Counted from the first letter of the stretch, positions 38,870-50,539 are shown. The stretch: 60,146 nt of DNA from Geobacteraceae bacterium (GCA_016720395.1 JADKKR010000012.1:1-60146), one strand, 5' to 3'. The notes: generated by a model not told the origin, from the letters alone. Numbers and translations are program-made.

Positions 38870-40393
38870 ATGGAACTCTCCCGACTATTCACAGGGGTCG
38901 CAGAGTACGAACTCCACGGAGATGGCTCTGTGGGGATATCCGCCTTAACCTGCGACTCGCGCAGAGTGATTCCCGGCACGCTGTTTTTTGCCCTGCGCGG
39001 TGCTACGGTGGACGGCCACAGCTTCATCCCGACGGCAATCCGTTCCGGTGCGGCGGCGGTGGTGCTTGAAGATGACTCCTGCGCCCCGCAGGGCGTACCC
39101 TGGATACGGGTTGCCGACGGCCGTGCAGCCATGGCACAGGTGGCCGCTTACTTTTACGGCAACCCGACCCTCCGGCTGCCGCTGGTCGGCATCACCGGAA
39201 CCAACGGAAAAACCACAACCACCTACCTGATCGAGGCGATTCTGGAGGCTGCCGGCATGCCGGCGGCCGTTCTTGGCACCATCAGCTATCGTTTCGGCAC
39301 GACACGGATCGAGGCCTCGCACACGACGCCCGAATCGACTGAGCTGCAGGCCGCTTTCCGCAAACTGGCCGATGCCGGGGCACGGGCCTTTGTCATGGAG
39401 GTTTCTTCCCATGCACTGGAGCAGCGTCGCGTGGATGGCTGTCATTTTGACGTGGCGGTATTCAGCAACCTGACCCGAGACCACCTTGACTACCACAAGA
39501 CCATGGAGAGCTACCTGGAGGCCAAACTGAGGCTGTTCACCGAGCTGCTCCGGCCCACAACTGACAAACCGCAGCGACGTGCAGCAATCAACATGGACGA
39601 TCCGTACGGCACGGTCTTCGCCAGAAATGCGGCCTGTCCGGTCATCACCTACGGCGTCGAGTACAAGGGTGACGTGCAGGCCGTCAACGTCGCATCTTCG
39701 GTGGACGGACTGAGCGGTTCGCTGGTGACACCCGGGGGGGTAATCGAGTTCTCATCGCGGCTGCTGGGCAGGTTCAATCTTTCCAACATCCTGGCGGCAG
39801 CCTCAGCCGGCATAGCACTCGATCTTCCCCTGTCAGCCGTCAAAGCCGGGATCGAAAACCACGCAACGGTTCCCGGCCGTATGGAGCGCGTGAACAACAG
39901 CCGCGGGGTCACACTGCTGGTGGACTACGCCCATACCGGGGATGCCCTGGAGAACGTGTTGTCGACGCTGAAGGAGCTGGCCACCGGCCGCATCATCACG
40001 GTCTTCGGCTGCGGAGGCGACCGCGACAATGGCAAGCGGCCGATCATGGGCAGCATAGCAGCGCGAATGAGCGATCTGGCCATTGTCACTTCCGACAACC
40101 CCCGCACCGAGGATCCTCTCGTCATCCTGGCACAGGTCAGGGAGGGCATCACGCCGCTGGGAATCCGCGAATACACTCAGAAAGAGCTTACCAACGGCTT
40201 TTCTGAAAAGGGCTTCGTCGTGCAGGAGAACCGACGCGCGGCCATCCTCCTGGCGGTGCGGCTGGCCAGGGCGGGTGATATCGTGCTGCTGGCCGGCAAA
40301 GGGCATGAGGATTATCAGATCATCGGGACAACAAAACACCACTTCGACGACCGCGAAGAAGCAGCACGCGCCTTTGCGGAGATGGACACCTGA
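38870..40393 (+). CDS. murE: UDP-MurNAc-tripeptide synthetase (meso-DAP adding)
   Basis: A 507-residue Mur ligase starting at ATG 38870 with ACCGGAG upstream. ATP-binding P-loop GITGTNGKTTTT at residues 108-118, the carbamoylated-Lys region and catalytic His typical of the family, and the specificity motif DNPRTEDP near residue 402, which binds meso-diaminopimelate. It adds the third residue of the stem peptide in the cytoplasm. The 84 bp gap after ftsI holds no other gene. The next gene, murF, starts directly after the stop. Confidence 0.95.
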   Translation: MELSRLFTGVAEYELHGDGSVGISALTCDSRRVIPGTLFFALRGATVDGHSFIPTAIRSGAAAVVLEDDSCAPQGVPWIRVADGRAAMAQVAAYFYGNPTLRLPLVGITGTNGKTTTTYLIEAILEAAGMPAAVLGTISYRFGTTRIEASHTTPESTELQAAFRKLADAGARAFVMEVSSHALEQRRVDGCHFDVAVFSNLTRDHLDYHKTMESYLEAKLRLFTELLRPTTDKPQRRAAINMDDPYGTVFARNAACPVITYGVEYKGDVQAVNVASSVDGLSGSLVTPGGVIEFSSRLLGRFNLSNILAAASAGIALDLPLSAVKAGIENHATVPGRMERVNNSRGVTLLVDYAHTGDALENVLSTLKELATGRIITVFGCGGDRDNGKRPIMGSIAARMSDLAIVTSDNPRTEDPLVILAQVREGITPLGIREYTQKELTNGFSEKGFVVQENRRAAILLAVRLARAGDIVLLAGKGHEDYQIIGTTKHHFDDREEAARAFAEMDT

Positions 40394-41785
40394 ATGTTCA
40401 GCATCTGCGACATAGCCGAAGCAACCGGCGGGAGAATCATCGGATGCGATGAAGGCGATGTGGGCGGCGTGTCCACCGACTCGCGCAGCGTTACTGCCGG
40501 CGAGCTGTTTGTGCCGCTCCGCGGGCCAAGCTTTGACGGTCACGATTATATTGCATCGGTCGCAGCGCAAGGGGTCAGCGCGGTTTTGGCCAATGAATCC
40601 TGGCTGTTGAACCACGACCTGCCGGATTCACTGACCGGTATCGCGGTGAACGACACACTGCAGGCTCTGGGTGATCTTGCGGCGAGCTACCGGCGACGCT
40701 ATGACATCACCCTGGTGGGCATCACCGGCAGCAACGGCAAGACCACCTGCAAGGAGATGCTGGCCACGATCCTTGATCAGATCGGACCGGGACTGAAAAC
40801 CGCCGGGAACCTGAACAACCTGATCGGCCTGCCTCAGATGCTTTTCAGGCTGCGCCCGGAGCATGGCTGGGCCGTCCTGGAGATGGGTATGAGCGAAGCG
40901 GGCGAGATCGACCGGCTGGCAGAGATCGCCGCTCCCCAGGTCGGAGTGGTGCTAAACGCCTTCCCGGCACATCTGGAAAGCATGGGAAGCGTTGAAAACG
41001 TTGCCCGGGCCAAGGGCGAGCTGCTGCGGCGACTGCCTGCCGGCGGGTGTGCCGTTGTCAACGCCGACGACCCCCTGATAGCAGCCCGGCCATCGCCGGA
41101 AGGAGTCAGGCGGATCACCTTCGGGCTGGGAGAAGCTGAGATCCGGGCGACCGCCATCGAGTCGCGCGGCATTCACGGTCAGAGCCTTACCCTGCATGTC
41201 GGAACCGTAAGCAGCACCGTGACACTGGCAGCGTTCGGCAGGCACAGCATCTACAATGCACTGGCGGCTGCCGCGGCAGCACACGCCCTGGGCATTCCGG
41301 CCGGGATCATCTGCAATGGGTTGGAACTGTTCCGCCCCTACGACAAACGTTTCAACCTTGAAAAAACCGGCAGTGTCATGCTGATCGACGACAGCTATAA
41401 CGCCAACCCGGCCTCCATGGGTGCGGCCCTGGCGACATTGGCCGAGCTTAAGGGAAACCGGGCCGCTTTCGTGGCCCTGGGCGACATGCTGGAACTGGGC
41501 GGCAACGAAGCTGAACTGCATCGCATGCTCGGTGTCCAGGCTGCCCAGGTGGCTGACCACCTCTATCTGTACGGACCTTTGAGTGCCTATGTCGCCGAAG
41601 GGGCCATCAGCGCCGGCATGCCGCCCGAAACTGTCATCTGCGGCCTGAGTCACGCAGAGATCGCAGGCCATATCCTCAGCAGGGCTGCAGACGGAGATTT
41701 CGTATTGTTGAAAGGTTCCCGGGGCATGAAGATGGAAAATGTCGCGGAGACGATCCGGGCGAAACAGCGGCACGGGCTGGCATAG
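40394..41785 (+). CDS. murF: UDP-MurNAc-pentapeptide synthetase
   Basis: A 463-residue Mur ligase that begins at the base after the murE stop. The P-loop GITGSNGKTTCKEM lies at about residues 110-120. The family segments follow, including NLNNLIGLPQ, LEMGMSE with the catalytic acidic residues, and DDSYNANPASM near residue 335. It adds D-Ala-D-Ala (made by Ddl, 48777) to the tripeptide in the cytoplasm. Confidence 0.95.
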   Translation: MFSICDIAEATGGRIIGCDEGDVGGVSTDSRSVTAGELFVPLRGPSFDGHDYIASVAAQGVSAVLANESWLLNHDLPDSLTGIAVNDTLQALGDLAASYRRRYDITLVGITGSNGKTTCKEMLATILDQIGPGLKTAGNLNNLIGLPQMLFRLRPEHGWAVLEMGMSEAGEIDRLAEIAAPQVGVVLNAFPAHLESMGSVENVARAKGELLRRLPAGGCAVVNADDPLIAARPSPEGVRRITFGLGEAEIRATAIESRGIHGQSLTLHVGTVSSTVTLAAFGRHSIYNALAAAAAAHALGIPAGIICNGLELFRPYDKRFNLEKTGSVMLIDDSYNANPASMGAALATLAELKGNRAAFVALGDMLELGGNEAELHRMLGVQAAQVADHLYLYGPLSAYVAEGAISAGMPPETVICGLSHAEIAGHILSRAADGDFVLLKGSRGMKMENVAETIRAKQRHGLA

Positions 41786-41814
41786 GGACAGCCCGCACAC
41801 ATCGGAGACAGGCC

Positions 41815-42891
41815 ATGCTTTATCACATATTTTATCCTCTGGCGTCCAACGTCAAGCTCTTCAACATCTTCAAGTACCTGACGTTTCGCACCATCTACGC
41901 CATGATAACGGCCCTGCTGGTCTGCTTCGTGCTCGGTCCCTGGATCATCCGTAAACTCGAGAGCCTTCAGGCCCGTCAGGTGATCCGCACCGATGGACCG
42001 GAATCACACCTGCAGAAGCAGGGGACACCCACCATGGGCGGCGTAATGATCCTGGCGGCCATTGTGATCCCGACTCTGCTGTGGGCAGACCTCTCCAATC
42101 AGTACATCTGGACGGCGCTCTTCATCACCGTCGGCTACGGGGTGATCGGTTTCGTGGATGACTACAAGAAAGTTGTCGAGAAAAGCCCCAAGGGACTATC
42201 GGCACGCCAGAAGATGTTCTGGCAGGTCCTGCTGGCCGGCTCCGTGGCCGTATTCCTCTTCCTCAAGCCCGGTTTCAGTGCAGAACTGTACTTCCCCTTC
42301 TTCAAAAAATTTCATCCCGACCTGTGGTTCTGGTTCATTCCCTTTGCCACGCTGGTTATCGTGGGGGCCAGCAACGCTGTCAACCTGACCGACGGACTCG
42401 ACGGACTGGCCATCGGGCCGGTGACCATCAACGCCGCCACCTACATGCTCTTTGCCTATGTGGCCGGGCACGCCACGCTCTCGGCCTACCTGCAGATACC
42501 ACGCGTGGTCGGGGCCGGTGAACTGGGTGTCCTGTGCGGGGCCATGGTGGGGGCCGGCCTCGGGTTCCTCTGGTTCAACTCCTACCCGGCAGAGGTTTTC
42601 ATGGGTGATGTGGGATCACTCTCCCTCGGCGGAACACTCGGCACCATTGCGGTACTGACCAAGCAGGAAATTCTGCTGGTAATAGTCGGCGGTGTCTTCG
42701 TGGTCGAGGCGCTGTCGGTCATTTTCCAGGTAGGGTCCTACAAATACCGCGGAAAACGCATTTTCCGCATGGCGCCGATCCATCACCACTTCGAGTTGAA
42801 GGGGGTGGCGGAACCGAAGATCATCGTACGCTTCTGGATTATCACCATCATCCTGGCGCTGGTGGCGATATCAACACTGAAGATGCGCTAG
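41815..42891 (+). CDS. mraY: Phospho-MurNAc-pentapeptide translocase
   Basis: A 358-residue polytopic membrane enzyme, ten hydrophobic segments. Signature motifs are intact: the Asp-rich FVDDYKKVVEKSPKGLS, NAVNLTDGLDGLAIGP with the catalytic Asp, and MAPIHHHFELKG near the C-terminus. It transfers phospho-MurNAc-pentapeptide to undecaprenyl phosphate, forming lipid I at the inner membrane. Confidence 0.97.
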   Translation: MLYHIFYPLASNVKLFNIFKYLTFRTIYAMITALLVCFVLGPWIIRKLESLQARQVIRTDGPESHLQKQGTPTMGGVMILAAIVIPTLLWADLSNQYIWTALFITVGYGVIGFVDDYKKVVEKSPKGLSARQKMFWQVLLAGSVAVFLFLKPGFSAELYFPFFKKFHPDLWFWFIPFATLVIVGASNAVNLTDGLDGLAIGPVTINAATYMLFAYVAGHATLSAYLQIPRVVGAGELGVLCGAMVGAGLGFLWFNSYPAEVFMGDVGSLSLGGTLGTIAVLTKQEILLVIVGGVFVVEALSVIFQVGSYKYRGKRIFRMAPIHHHFELKGVAEPKIIVRFWIITIILALVAISTLKMR

Positions 42892-42912
42892 TTTCATTCT
42901 GTTGAGGTTTTC

Positions 42913-44253
42913 ATGAATCTGACACACGCAAACATACTCGTCGTCGGTCTGGCCCGCACCGGCGTTTCTGTGGCCCGTTTCCTGGCCTCGCGGGGCGCCC
43001 GGGTAACCGTCACAGATCTGCGTAACGAGATCGAACTGGCCGGCGTCATGGACGAACTGGCTGCCCTGGATATCCGCTGGGTGCTGGGACGGCACGACGA
43101 GGTCGATTTCATCTCCTCCGACCTGATCGTGGTGTCCCCCGGCGTCCCCCAGGATCATCCGCTGCTGGCCGCAGCCCGGAGAGCCGATACGGAGGTCGTT
43201 AGTGAGATCGAGCTGGCCGGCCGGTTCATAAGCGCACCGCTGGTGGCCATAACCGGCACCAACGGCAAGACCACCACCACAACCCTGGCCGGCGAGATTT
43301 TCAAAGGCAATGGTTACGCAACCTATGTCGGCGGCAATATCGGCGACCCGCTGATCGAACTGGTTGAATCCGGTCAGACGGCGGAACGGGTTGTCGCGGA
43401 GATCAGTTCCTTTCAGCTGGAGTGGATCAGCACCTTCCGGCCCTGCGTGGCAGCCCTGCTCAATCTCAGCGAAGACCACCTGGACCGTTACGCAAGCTAC
43501 CAGGAGTATATCGACGCCAAGCTGCGGATCTTCGAAAACCAGACCGCTGAAGACTTCGCCGTGGTCAACCGCGACGATGCGCTGGTCTGGAAATTCTCTC
43601 AGGGGTTGAAGGCGCAGCTCTTTCCCTTCAGCCGCAAACAGGAGCTGGCTGAGGGCATCTTTCACCGTGACGGACTGATAACCTTCCGCCACAAGGGACA
43701 TGAAGAATGCTTCCCGACCGCGGATATCAGACTGCAGGGGGTCCACAACCTTGAGAATATCATGGCGGCCCTGGCCTGCAGCCTGCTGCTCGGCTGCCGG
43801 CCGGAAAAGAGCTTCGAGATCGCACGGGACTTCGAGTCGCTCCACCACCGTATGGAATTCGTCCGCAAGTTCAAGGGCGTCAATTATTATGAAGACAGCA
43901 AGGCTACCAATGTCGGCAGTGTGGAGAAAGCTCTCGAAAGTTTCGACAACATTACACTGATTGCAGGCGGCAAGGACAAGGGCGGTTCCTATGCGCCGCT
44001 GGTGGCACTCATCCAGGAGCGGGTCCGGCACCTGATCCTGATCGGTGAGGCCGCTGACCGGATGCAGCTCGAGCTGGGCTCCCTGACCGATACCCACCGG
44101 GCGGCGACCTTGGAGGAGGCGGTCTGGATTGCCGCCCAGATAACGGCTTCCGGCGGAACGGTACTGATGTCGCCGGCCTGCTCCAGCTTTGACATGTTCA
44201 AGGACTACGAAGAACGGGCCGAGCGTTTTATCACAGCGGTCAAGGCGCTGTAA
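42913..44253 (+). CDS. murD: UDP-MurNAc-L-alanine:D-glutamate ligase
   Basis: A 446-residue Mur ligase. The N-terminal Rossmann-like domain starts ILVVGLARTGVS. P-loop AITGTNGKTTTTT lies at about residue 112, followed by the catalytic segment with NLSEDHLDRY, and the C-terminal DSKATNVGS, GGKDKGG and SPACSSFDMF motifs that are typical of MurD. It adds D-Glu to UDP-MurNAc-L-Ala. It lies 2 bp before ftsW. Confidence 0.96.
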   Translation: MNLTHANILVVGLARTGVSVARFLASRGARVTVTDLRNEIELAGVMDELAALDIRWVLGRHDEVDFISSDLIVVSPGVPQDHPLLAAARRADTEVVSEIELAGRFISAPLVAITGTNGKTTTTTLAGEIFKGNGYATYVGGNIGDPLIELVESGQTAERVVAEISSFQLEWISTFRPCVAALLNLSEDHLDRYASYQEYIDAKLRIFENQTAEDFAVVNRDDALVWKFSQGLKAQLFPFSRKQELAEGIFHRDGLITFRHKGHEECFPTADIRLQGVHNLENIMAALACSLLLGCRPEKSFEIARDFESLHHRMEFVRKFKGVNYYEDSKATNVGSVEKALESFDNITLIAGGKDKGGSYAPLVALIQERVRHLILIGEAADRMQLELGSLTDTHRAATLEEAVWIAAQITASGGTVLMSPACSSFDMFKDYEERAERFITAVKAL

Positions 44254-44255
44254 CC

Positions 44256-45380
44256 ATGCTCAAGAAACTTGAAAACTACGACCTGCTTCTCATGCTGATG
44301 GCCATTGCCCTGACCTGCTTCGGCGTTGTGATGGTCTATTCGTCGTCAAACATCATGGCTGCCAAACGCTTCCACGACGGTTTTTTCTTTTTGAAACGCC
44401 AGGGCCTGTTCGCTATCCTCGGCTTCGCCATCATGCTCGGTGTCATGCGCATCGACTATCATTTCTGGAAGAAGATGGCGGTTCCGGCCCTCCTGCTCTG
44501 CCTTGTTCTTCTCGTCATGGTCCTGATCCCCGGCATCGGCGGCAAAGCCGGCGGATCATCGCGCTGGATCAAACTACCCGGCTTTAACCTGCAGCCATCG
44601 GAGATGGCCAAACTGGCCCTGATCATGTACATGGCCTACTCCCTGGACAAAAAACAGGACAAGGTCAAGAGCTTTGCCGTCGGCATCGTCCCGCACATGG
44701 TCATTCTGGCCATTCTGATCGGCTTCCTGGCGATGCAGCCCGATCTGGGAGGCGCGCTGACCCTGGTGGCGGTTGCCATGACCATGCTGTTTGCTGCCGG
44801 GACACGCCTGAGCCATATCATCTCCATGATCCTGCTGGCCCTGCCGCTGCTGGCATACAAGCTTAACAGGGGCTACCACAAAGGCCGGATGGAGGCCTGG
44901 ACCAACCCGTGGAGCGACCCGGAGGGCAAGGGTTTCCAGATCATCCAGTCCTGGCTGGCCCTGGGCACCGGTGGCGTTTTCGGTCAGGGGCTGGGTGAAG
45001 GCAAACAGAAACTCTTCTATCTGCCCGAGGCCCATACCGACTTCATCCTTTCGGTCGTCGGTGAAGAGCTGGGCTTTCTGGGTGTTATCGTCATCATCGG
45101 CATGTTCTTCCTGCTGGTGCAGCGGGCGATGCGCATCTCGGTGGCCGCCCCCGACACCTTCGGACGTTTCCTGGCCCTGGGGATCGCGGTGCTGTTCGGA
45201 ATCGAGGCCACCGTCAACATGGGGGTCGTCACCGGCCTGCTCCCCACCAAAGGCCTGGCGCTGCCCTTTATCAGCTACGGCGGCAGCTCCCTGGTGATCA
45301 GCCTCTTCGCGGTCGGCATCCTGCTCAACATCTCTTCCGGCCTGAAGATCGAGCCGATCAAGCTCAAGGAGGAGAAATGA
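44256..45380 (+). CDS. ftsW: Lipid II polymerase FtsW (SEDS family)
   Basis: A 374-residue membrane protein with ten hydrophobic segments. The SEDS features include ARWIKL-like SSRWIKLPGFNLQPSE, the essential periplasmic Asp/Glu region around LPEAHTDFI, and the C-terminal GGSSLVI signature. It polymerises septal glycan strands with FtsI. Its 3' end overlaps murG by 4 bp (ATGA). Confidence 0.95.
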   Translation: MLKKLENYDLLLMLMAIALTCFGVVMVYSSSNIMAAKRFHDGFFFLKRQGLFAILGFAIMLGVMRIDYHFWKKMAVPALLLCLVLLVMVLIPGIGGKAGGSSRWIKLPGFNLQPSEMAKLALIMYMAYSLDKKQDKVKSFAVGIVPHMVILAILIGFLAMQPDLGGALTLVAVAMTMLFAAGTRLSHIISMILLALPLLAYKLNRGYHKGRMEAWTNPWSDPEGKGFQIIQSWLALGTGGVFGQGLGEGKQKLFYLPEAHTDFILSVVGEELGFLGVIVIIGMFFLLVQRAMRISVAAPDTFGRFLALGIAVLFGIEATVNMGVVTGLLPTKGLALPFISYGGSSLVISLFAVGILLNISSGLKIEPIKLKEEK

Positions 45381-46474
45381 AGCTCATAATCGCCGGTGGC
45401 GGCACCGGCGGCCACCTCTTTCCCGGAATAGCGGTGGCCGAGGAGTTCCTGGCCCGCGATCCCTCCAACGAAGTCCTCTTTGTCGGCACTGAGCGGGGTA
45501 TCGAGGCGCGTGCCGTACCGGCCGCCGGTTACCGCATCGAGCTGATCACCGCCGCCGGCATCCGCGGCAAGGGCCTCTTCAGCCAGCTCAAAGGCGCTGC
45601 CATGATGCTCTACGGATATGCCCTGTCGCGCAGGATCCTCAAATCGTTCCGCCCTGACGTGGTGCTGGGTGTCGGAGGCTACGCCTCACTGCCGATGGTC
45701 CTGGCTGCAAAGGGGATGCAGATTCCGCGTTACATCCATGAGCAGAACGCCATCCCCGGCATGACCAATAAGCTGCTGGCCCGGTTTGCCGACCGGGTCT
45801 TCATAACCCTGGAGGAGTCGGCCCGGTTTTTCCCGAAGGAAAATACCCTGCTGACCGGCAACCCGCTTCGTCGCCAGATCCTGGACCTGGTTGCCGTCGA
45901 CCGCCATGAGCCGGCAGCCCCTGATGTCAGGTCACCCTTCAGGCTGTTCGTCTTCGGAGGCAGCCAGGGCGCTCACGCCATCAACACGGCCATGATCGCC
46001 GCTCTGCCGCTGATGGCAGACCTCGCAGACCGCCTGGAGATCTGCCACCAGACCGGAGAAAACGACTACACCGGGGTGCAGGCCGCTTACCGTGACAGCG
46101 CGATACCATCGGTGGTACGAGCCTTTATCAGCGATATGGCGGCCGAATACCGTACCGCCGACCTGATCGTCTGCCGGGCCGGCGCGACCACCATCGCCGA
46201 GGTGACCGCCTGCGGGAAGCCCTGCCTCTTCATCCCCTTCCCTCATGCAGTGGATGACCACCAGCGTCGCAACGCCGAGGCGCTGCTCAAGAAACAGGCC
46301 TGTTTCATGCTGCTGGAACGTGAACTGTCCGGCGAGCGCATGGCTGAAATGATCAGGGAGCTGATCGACGATCCTGAAACACTGCGGAAAACGGGATCAG
46401 CAGCCTTCGACCTGGCACGGCTTGATGCTGCAAAGATTATAGTTGATGAGATGACGGCTCTAAAGCCTGCGTAG
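45377..46474 (+). CDS. murG: Lipid II synthase (GlcNAc transferase)
   Basis: A 365-residue GT-B glycosyltransferase. The N-terminal membrane-proximal loop GGGTGGHLFPGIAVAEE is diagnostic; further motifs are HEQNAIPG, FGGSQGAHAIN and the C-terminal CRAGATTIAEV, which binds UDP-GlcNAc. It adds GlcNAc to lipid I at the cytoplasmic face of the membrane. It overlaps ftsW and precedes murC by 15 bp. Confidence 0.96.
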   Translation: MKLIIAGGGTGGHLFPGIAVAEEFLARDPSNEVLFVGTERGIEARAVPAAGYRIELITAAGIRGKGLFSQLKGAAMMLYGYALSRRILKSFRPDVVLGVGGYASLPMVLAAKGMQIPRYIHEQNAIPGMTNKLLARFADRVFITLEESARFFPKENTLLTGNPLRRQILDLVAVDRHEPAAPDVRSPFRLFVFGGSQGAHAINTAMIAALPLMADLADRLEICHQTGENDYTGVQAAYRDSAIPSVVRAFISDMAAEYRTADLIVCRAGATTIAEVTACGKPCLFIPFPHAVDDHQRRNAEALLKKQACFMLLERELSGERMAEMIRELIDDPETLRKTGSAAFDLARLDAAKIIVDEMTALKPA

Positions 46475-46489
46475 GGAAAGGATCTGGAT

Positions 46490-47869
<1,380 letters not shown>

Positions 47870-47873
47870 GCTG

Positions 47874-48773
47874 ATGGACCGGATCAGCACAGCCATCCGC
47901 GCGGTTTTTTCCGGCAAGCTGCTGCATCAGGAGCCGCTCTCACACCATACCTCCCTGCGGGTGGGCGGTCCGGCCGACCTGTTTGCGGTCCCCCGGGACA
48001 GAGAAGATCTTCAGGTGCTGGTGAAGGTACTCGATGAGCTGCAGATCCCGCGGATCGTCATCGGCGGCGGCTACAACCTGCTGGTGCGGGACGCAGGATT
48101 CCGCGGCTGCGCCATCTCGCTGGAAAAGATCAATCACCTCGCTGTCCGGCAAGACGGCGTAATTAGTGCTGAAGCGGGGGGACGCAACATCGACCTGGCC
48201 CGTCTGGCAGAGGTCCACGGATTGAGCGGGCTGGAGTTCCTGATCGGGATTCCCGGTTCGCTCGGGGGCGCACTCCGGATGAATGCAGGTGCCCATGGAG
48301 GCGAAATATTCGACAATCTGACCTCACTGGAACTGCTGGACGCCGAAGGGGTCCGGAACTATGAGAAAAAATCCTTGCACTACGGCTATCGCCACTTGCA
48401 ACTTGAACCTAATAAAATTATAATCGCGGCCAATTTCAAGCTTGCCCCCGGCAGTCGCGAGACCATAGCCGCTGCCATGGATGACTGCCTGCAGAAGCGG
48501 CGGGACGCGCAGCAGGTCAGGTTCCCCAACGCCGGCTCGTTTTTCAGGAATCCACCCGGCCGGACGGCCTGGAGGCTGATCGATGAAGCCGGGCTGCGCG
48601 GATTGACCGTAGGCGGTGCACAGGTCTCGGAGGTCCATGCCAATTTCCTGGTCAACCGCGGCGGGGCGACGGCAACAGACTTCCTGCAGCTGGCAGAAAT
48701 GGTCAAGGAAAAGGTGTTCGCCGCGAGTGGCATCCGGCTGGAAGAAGAAGTTCGCATCACGGGCGAGGATTAG
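47874..48773 (+). CDS. murB: UDP-N-acetylenolpyruvoylglucosamine reductase
   Basis: A 299-residue FAD enzyme of the short (Bacillus/type II) form. FAD-binding segments: GGPADL, VIGGGYNLLVRD and IPGSLGGALRMNAGAHGGEI. The catalytic Ser is in PNAGSFFRNP and the final Glu in RLEEEVRI. It reduces UDP-GlcNAc-enolpyruvate to UDP-MurNAc with NADPH, supplying MurC. Confidence 0.95.
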   Translation: MDRISTAIRAVFSGKLLHQEPLSHHTSLRVGGPADLFAVPRDREDLQVLVKVLDELQIPRIVIGGGYNLLVRDAGFRGCAISLEKINHLAVRQDGVISAEAGGRNIDLARLAEVHGLSGLEFLIGIPGSLGGALRMNAGAHGGEIFDNLTSLELLDAEGVRNYEKKSLHYGYRHLQLEPNKIIIAANFKLAPGSRETIAAAMDDCLQKRRDAQQVRFPNAGSFFRNPPGRTAWRLIDEAGLRGLTVGGAQVSEVHANFLVNRGGATATDFLQLAEMVKEKVFAASGIRLEEEVRITGED

Positions 48774-48776
48774 TCC

Positions 48777-49709
48777 ATGACAGCCATGAAATCAAAGAAA
48801 ATCGGTGTCCTGATGGGGGGCCTTTCCGCCGAACGCGAGGTGTCCCTGAAGAGCGGTGCCGCCGTTCATCAGGCGCTGCTGGACCGGGGCTATCGTGCCA
48901 CGGCCATTGACGTGGGGCGCGACCTGGCTGCCGTTCTCGTGCAGGAACAGATCGAGGCGGCCTTCATCGCACTGCACGGCCGCTACGGCGAAGACGGCTG
49001 CGTACAGGGCCTGCTGGAACTGCTGGAGATCCCCTACACCGGCTCGGGTGTACTGGCCAGTGCCCTGGCCATGCACAAGCTCTACAGCAAACAGACCTTC
49101 GCATCCTCAGGCATCCTTACGGCTCCCTTCCATCATTTCCGGCGTGGAGAGCAGGTCCGCATCAGCGAGCTTGCCTTCGGACTGCCGCTGGTGGTCAAGC
49201 CGGTGCAGGAAGGCTCCTCGGTAGGCGTATCGATCGTCCGCGAGGAGGGGCAGCTGGAAGCGGCACTGGAAGAAGCCTTCCGTCACGACTCCGAGATCCT
49301 GATCGAACAGTACATCAAGGGGCAGGAGGTGCAGGTCGGCATACTGGACGACCGCCCCATCGGCGCCATTGAGATCGTACCCAAAAACGAGTTTTACGAT
49401 TTTGAAGCCAAATACACCGACGGCATGGCCGAGCATATCTTCCCGGCACGCCTGGATGCAGACCTCTACCGGAAGGCGCAGCAGATCGGTCTGGCAGCCC
49501 ACACGGCACTGGGCTGCTCCGGCTACAGCAGGGTCGACCTCCTGGTGACGGATACCGGCGACTGCTACGTGCTGGAAGTCAACACCCTGCCCGGCATGAC
49601 CGCCCTGAGCCTCCTGCCGGAGATTGCAGCCAAGGGGGCCGGCCTCCCTTTCGGGACACTGGTTGAACGGATCATCGAATCGGCAGCGCTTCACACAAAG
49701 GCAGACTGA
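48777..49709 (+). CDS. ddl: D-alanine-D-alanine ligase
   Basis: A 310-residue ATP-grasp enzyme. The start is ATG 48777 (GAGGA upstream); ATG 48786 is a possible alternative giving MKSKKIGVLMGG. N-terminal VLMGGLSAEREVSLKSG binds the first D-Ala. ATP-grasp elements include PLVVKPVQEGSSVGVS, and LEVNTLPGMT carries the metal-binding Glu/Asn. It joins two D-Ala for MurF. Confidence 0.95.
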   Translation: MTAMKSKKIGVLMGGLSAEREVSLKSGAAVHQALLDRGYRATAIDVGRDLAAVLVQEQIEAAFIALHGRYGEDGCVQGLLELLEIPYTGSGVLASALAMHKLYSKQTFASSGILTAPFHHFRRGEQVRISELAFGLPLVVKPVQEGSSVGVSIVREEGQLEAALEEAFRHDSEILIEQYIKGQEVQVGILDDRPIGAIEIVPKNEFYDFEAKYTDGMAEHIFPARLDADLYRKAQQIGLAAHTALGCSGYSRVDLLVTDTGDCYVLEVNTLPGMTALSLLPEIAAKGAGLPFGTLVERIIESAALHTKAD

Positions 49710-49714
49710 GACCA

Positions 49715-50539
49715 GTGCGAGACTTCTCCAGCTCAACATACCAGCGCAGGAAAGTGGCCCCCAACAAGGTCAGGATCCAGCGCAAACCGATTGAATGGGG
49801 AAAGTACCTGCGCCCGCTGGGCAGGATCGCCTTGGGACTGGCAGGCATCTCACTTGCCTGCGGCATCGTGTTTGCCGCCAAACGCGCCATCGACTCAACA
49901 ACCTTCTTCCGCCTCAAGAATATCGAGGTATCCAGTGCCAAACGCCTGACTCAGGAGGAGATCCTGGCCCTGGTGGGGGTCGAGGCGGGACAGGACATGT
50001 CACGCATGAACCTGAAGCGCATGGGAGAACAGCTCGCCCAGAACCCCTGGGTGGAAACGGTCCGCATCCACCGCTATTTCCCTGACCGGCTCTCAATCTC
50101 CATCACGGAGCGCGAGCCGCTGGCCATAGTCAATATGGGCTATATCTATTATCTGGACAGGAAAGGCACCGTTTTCAAGGTGCTCAACCAGGGCGACAAG
50201 CTTGACTACCCGGTTGTCACCGGTTTCAGTGAAGAAGAGATGAACAGCAACCCGGCGGTCACCAGAGAAGCCCTCAAAACCACCTGCGAACTGCTGGGGA
50301 TATTACAGGAAAAGGGTTCATTTATCCTTGCGGATGTATCGGAGATTCATTACGATAAAGGCTACGGTTTTACGCTGTTCACCAACTCCGGCGCACTCCC
50401 GGTAAAGGTGGGAGCCGGGGACTTCTCCGCCAAGATCGATCGCTTCGCCCGCATCTACAAGGATCTCATGGTCCAGCGGGCGTCATTGCAGTACATCGAC
50501 CTGGATTATCTTGATAAGATAGTTGTCAAAAAGAGCTAA
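49715..50539 (+). CDS. ftsQ: Cell division protein FtsQ
   Basis: A 274-residue bitopic protein starting at GTG 49715. A basic cytoplasmic N-terminus is followed by one membrane segment (about 33-52: LGRIALGLAGISLACGIVFA), a POTRA domain (about 65-135: FRLKNIEVSSAKRLTQEEIL...ITEREPLAIV) and the FtsQ/DivIB beta domain with IDLDYLDKIVVKK at the end. It bridges FtsBL and the cytoplasmic division proteins. Confidence 0.9.
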   Translation: MRDFSSSTYQRRKVAPNKVRIQRKPIEWGKYLRPLGRIALGLAGISLACGIVFAAKRAIDSTTFFRLKNIEVSSAKRLTQEEILALVGVEAGQDMSRMNLKRMGEQLAQNPWVETVRIHRYFPDRLSISITEREPLAIVNMGYIYYLDRKGTVFKVLNQGDKLDYPVVTGFSEEEMNSNPAVTREALKTTCELLGILQEKGSFILADVSEIHYDKGYGFTLFTNSGALPVKVGAGDFSAKIDRFARIYKDLMVQRASLQYIDLDYLDKIVVKKS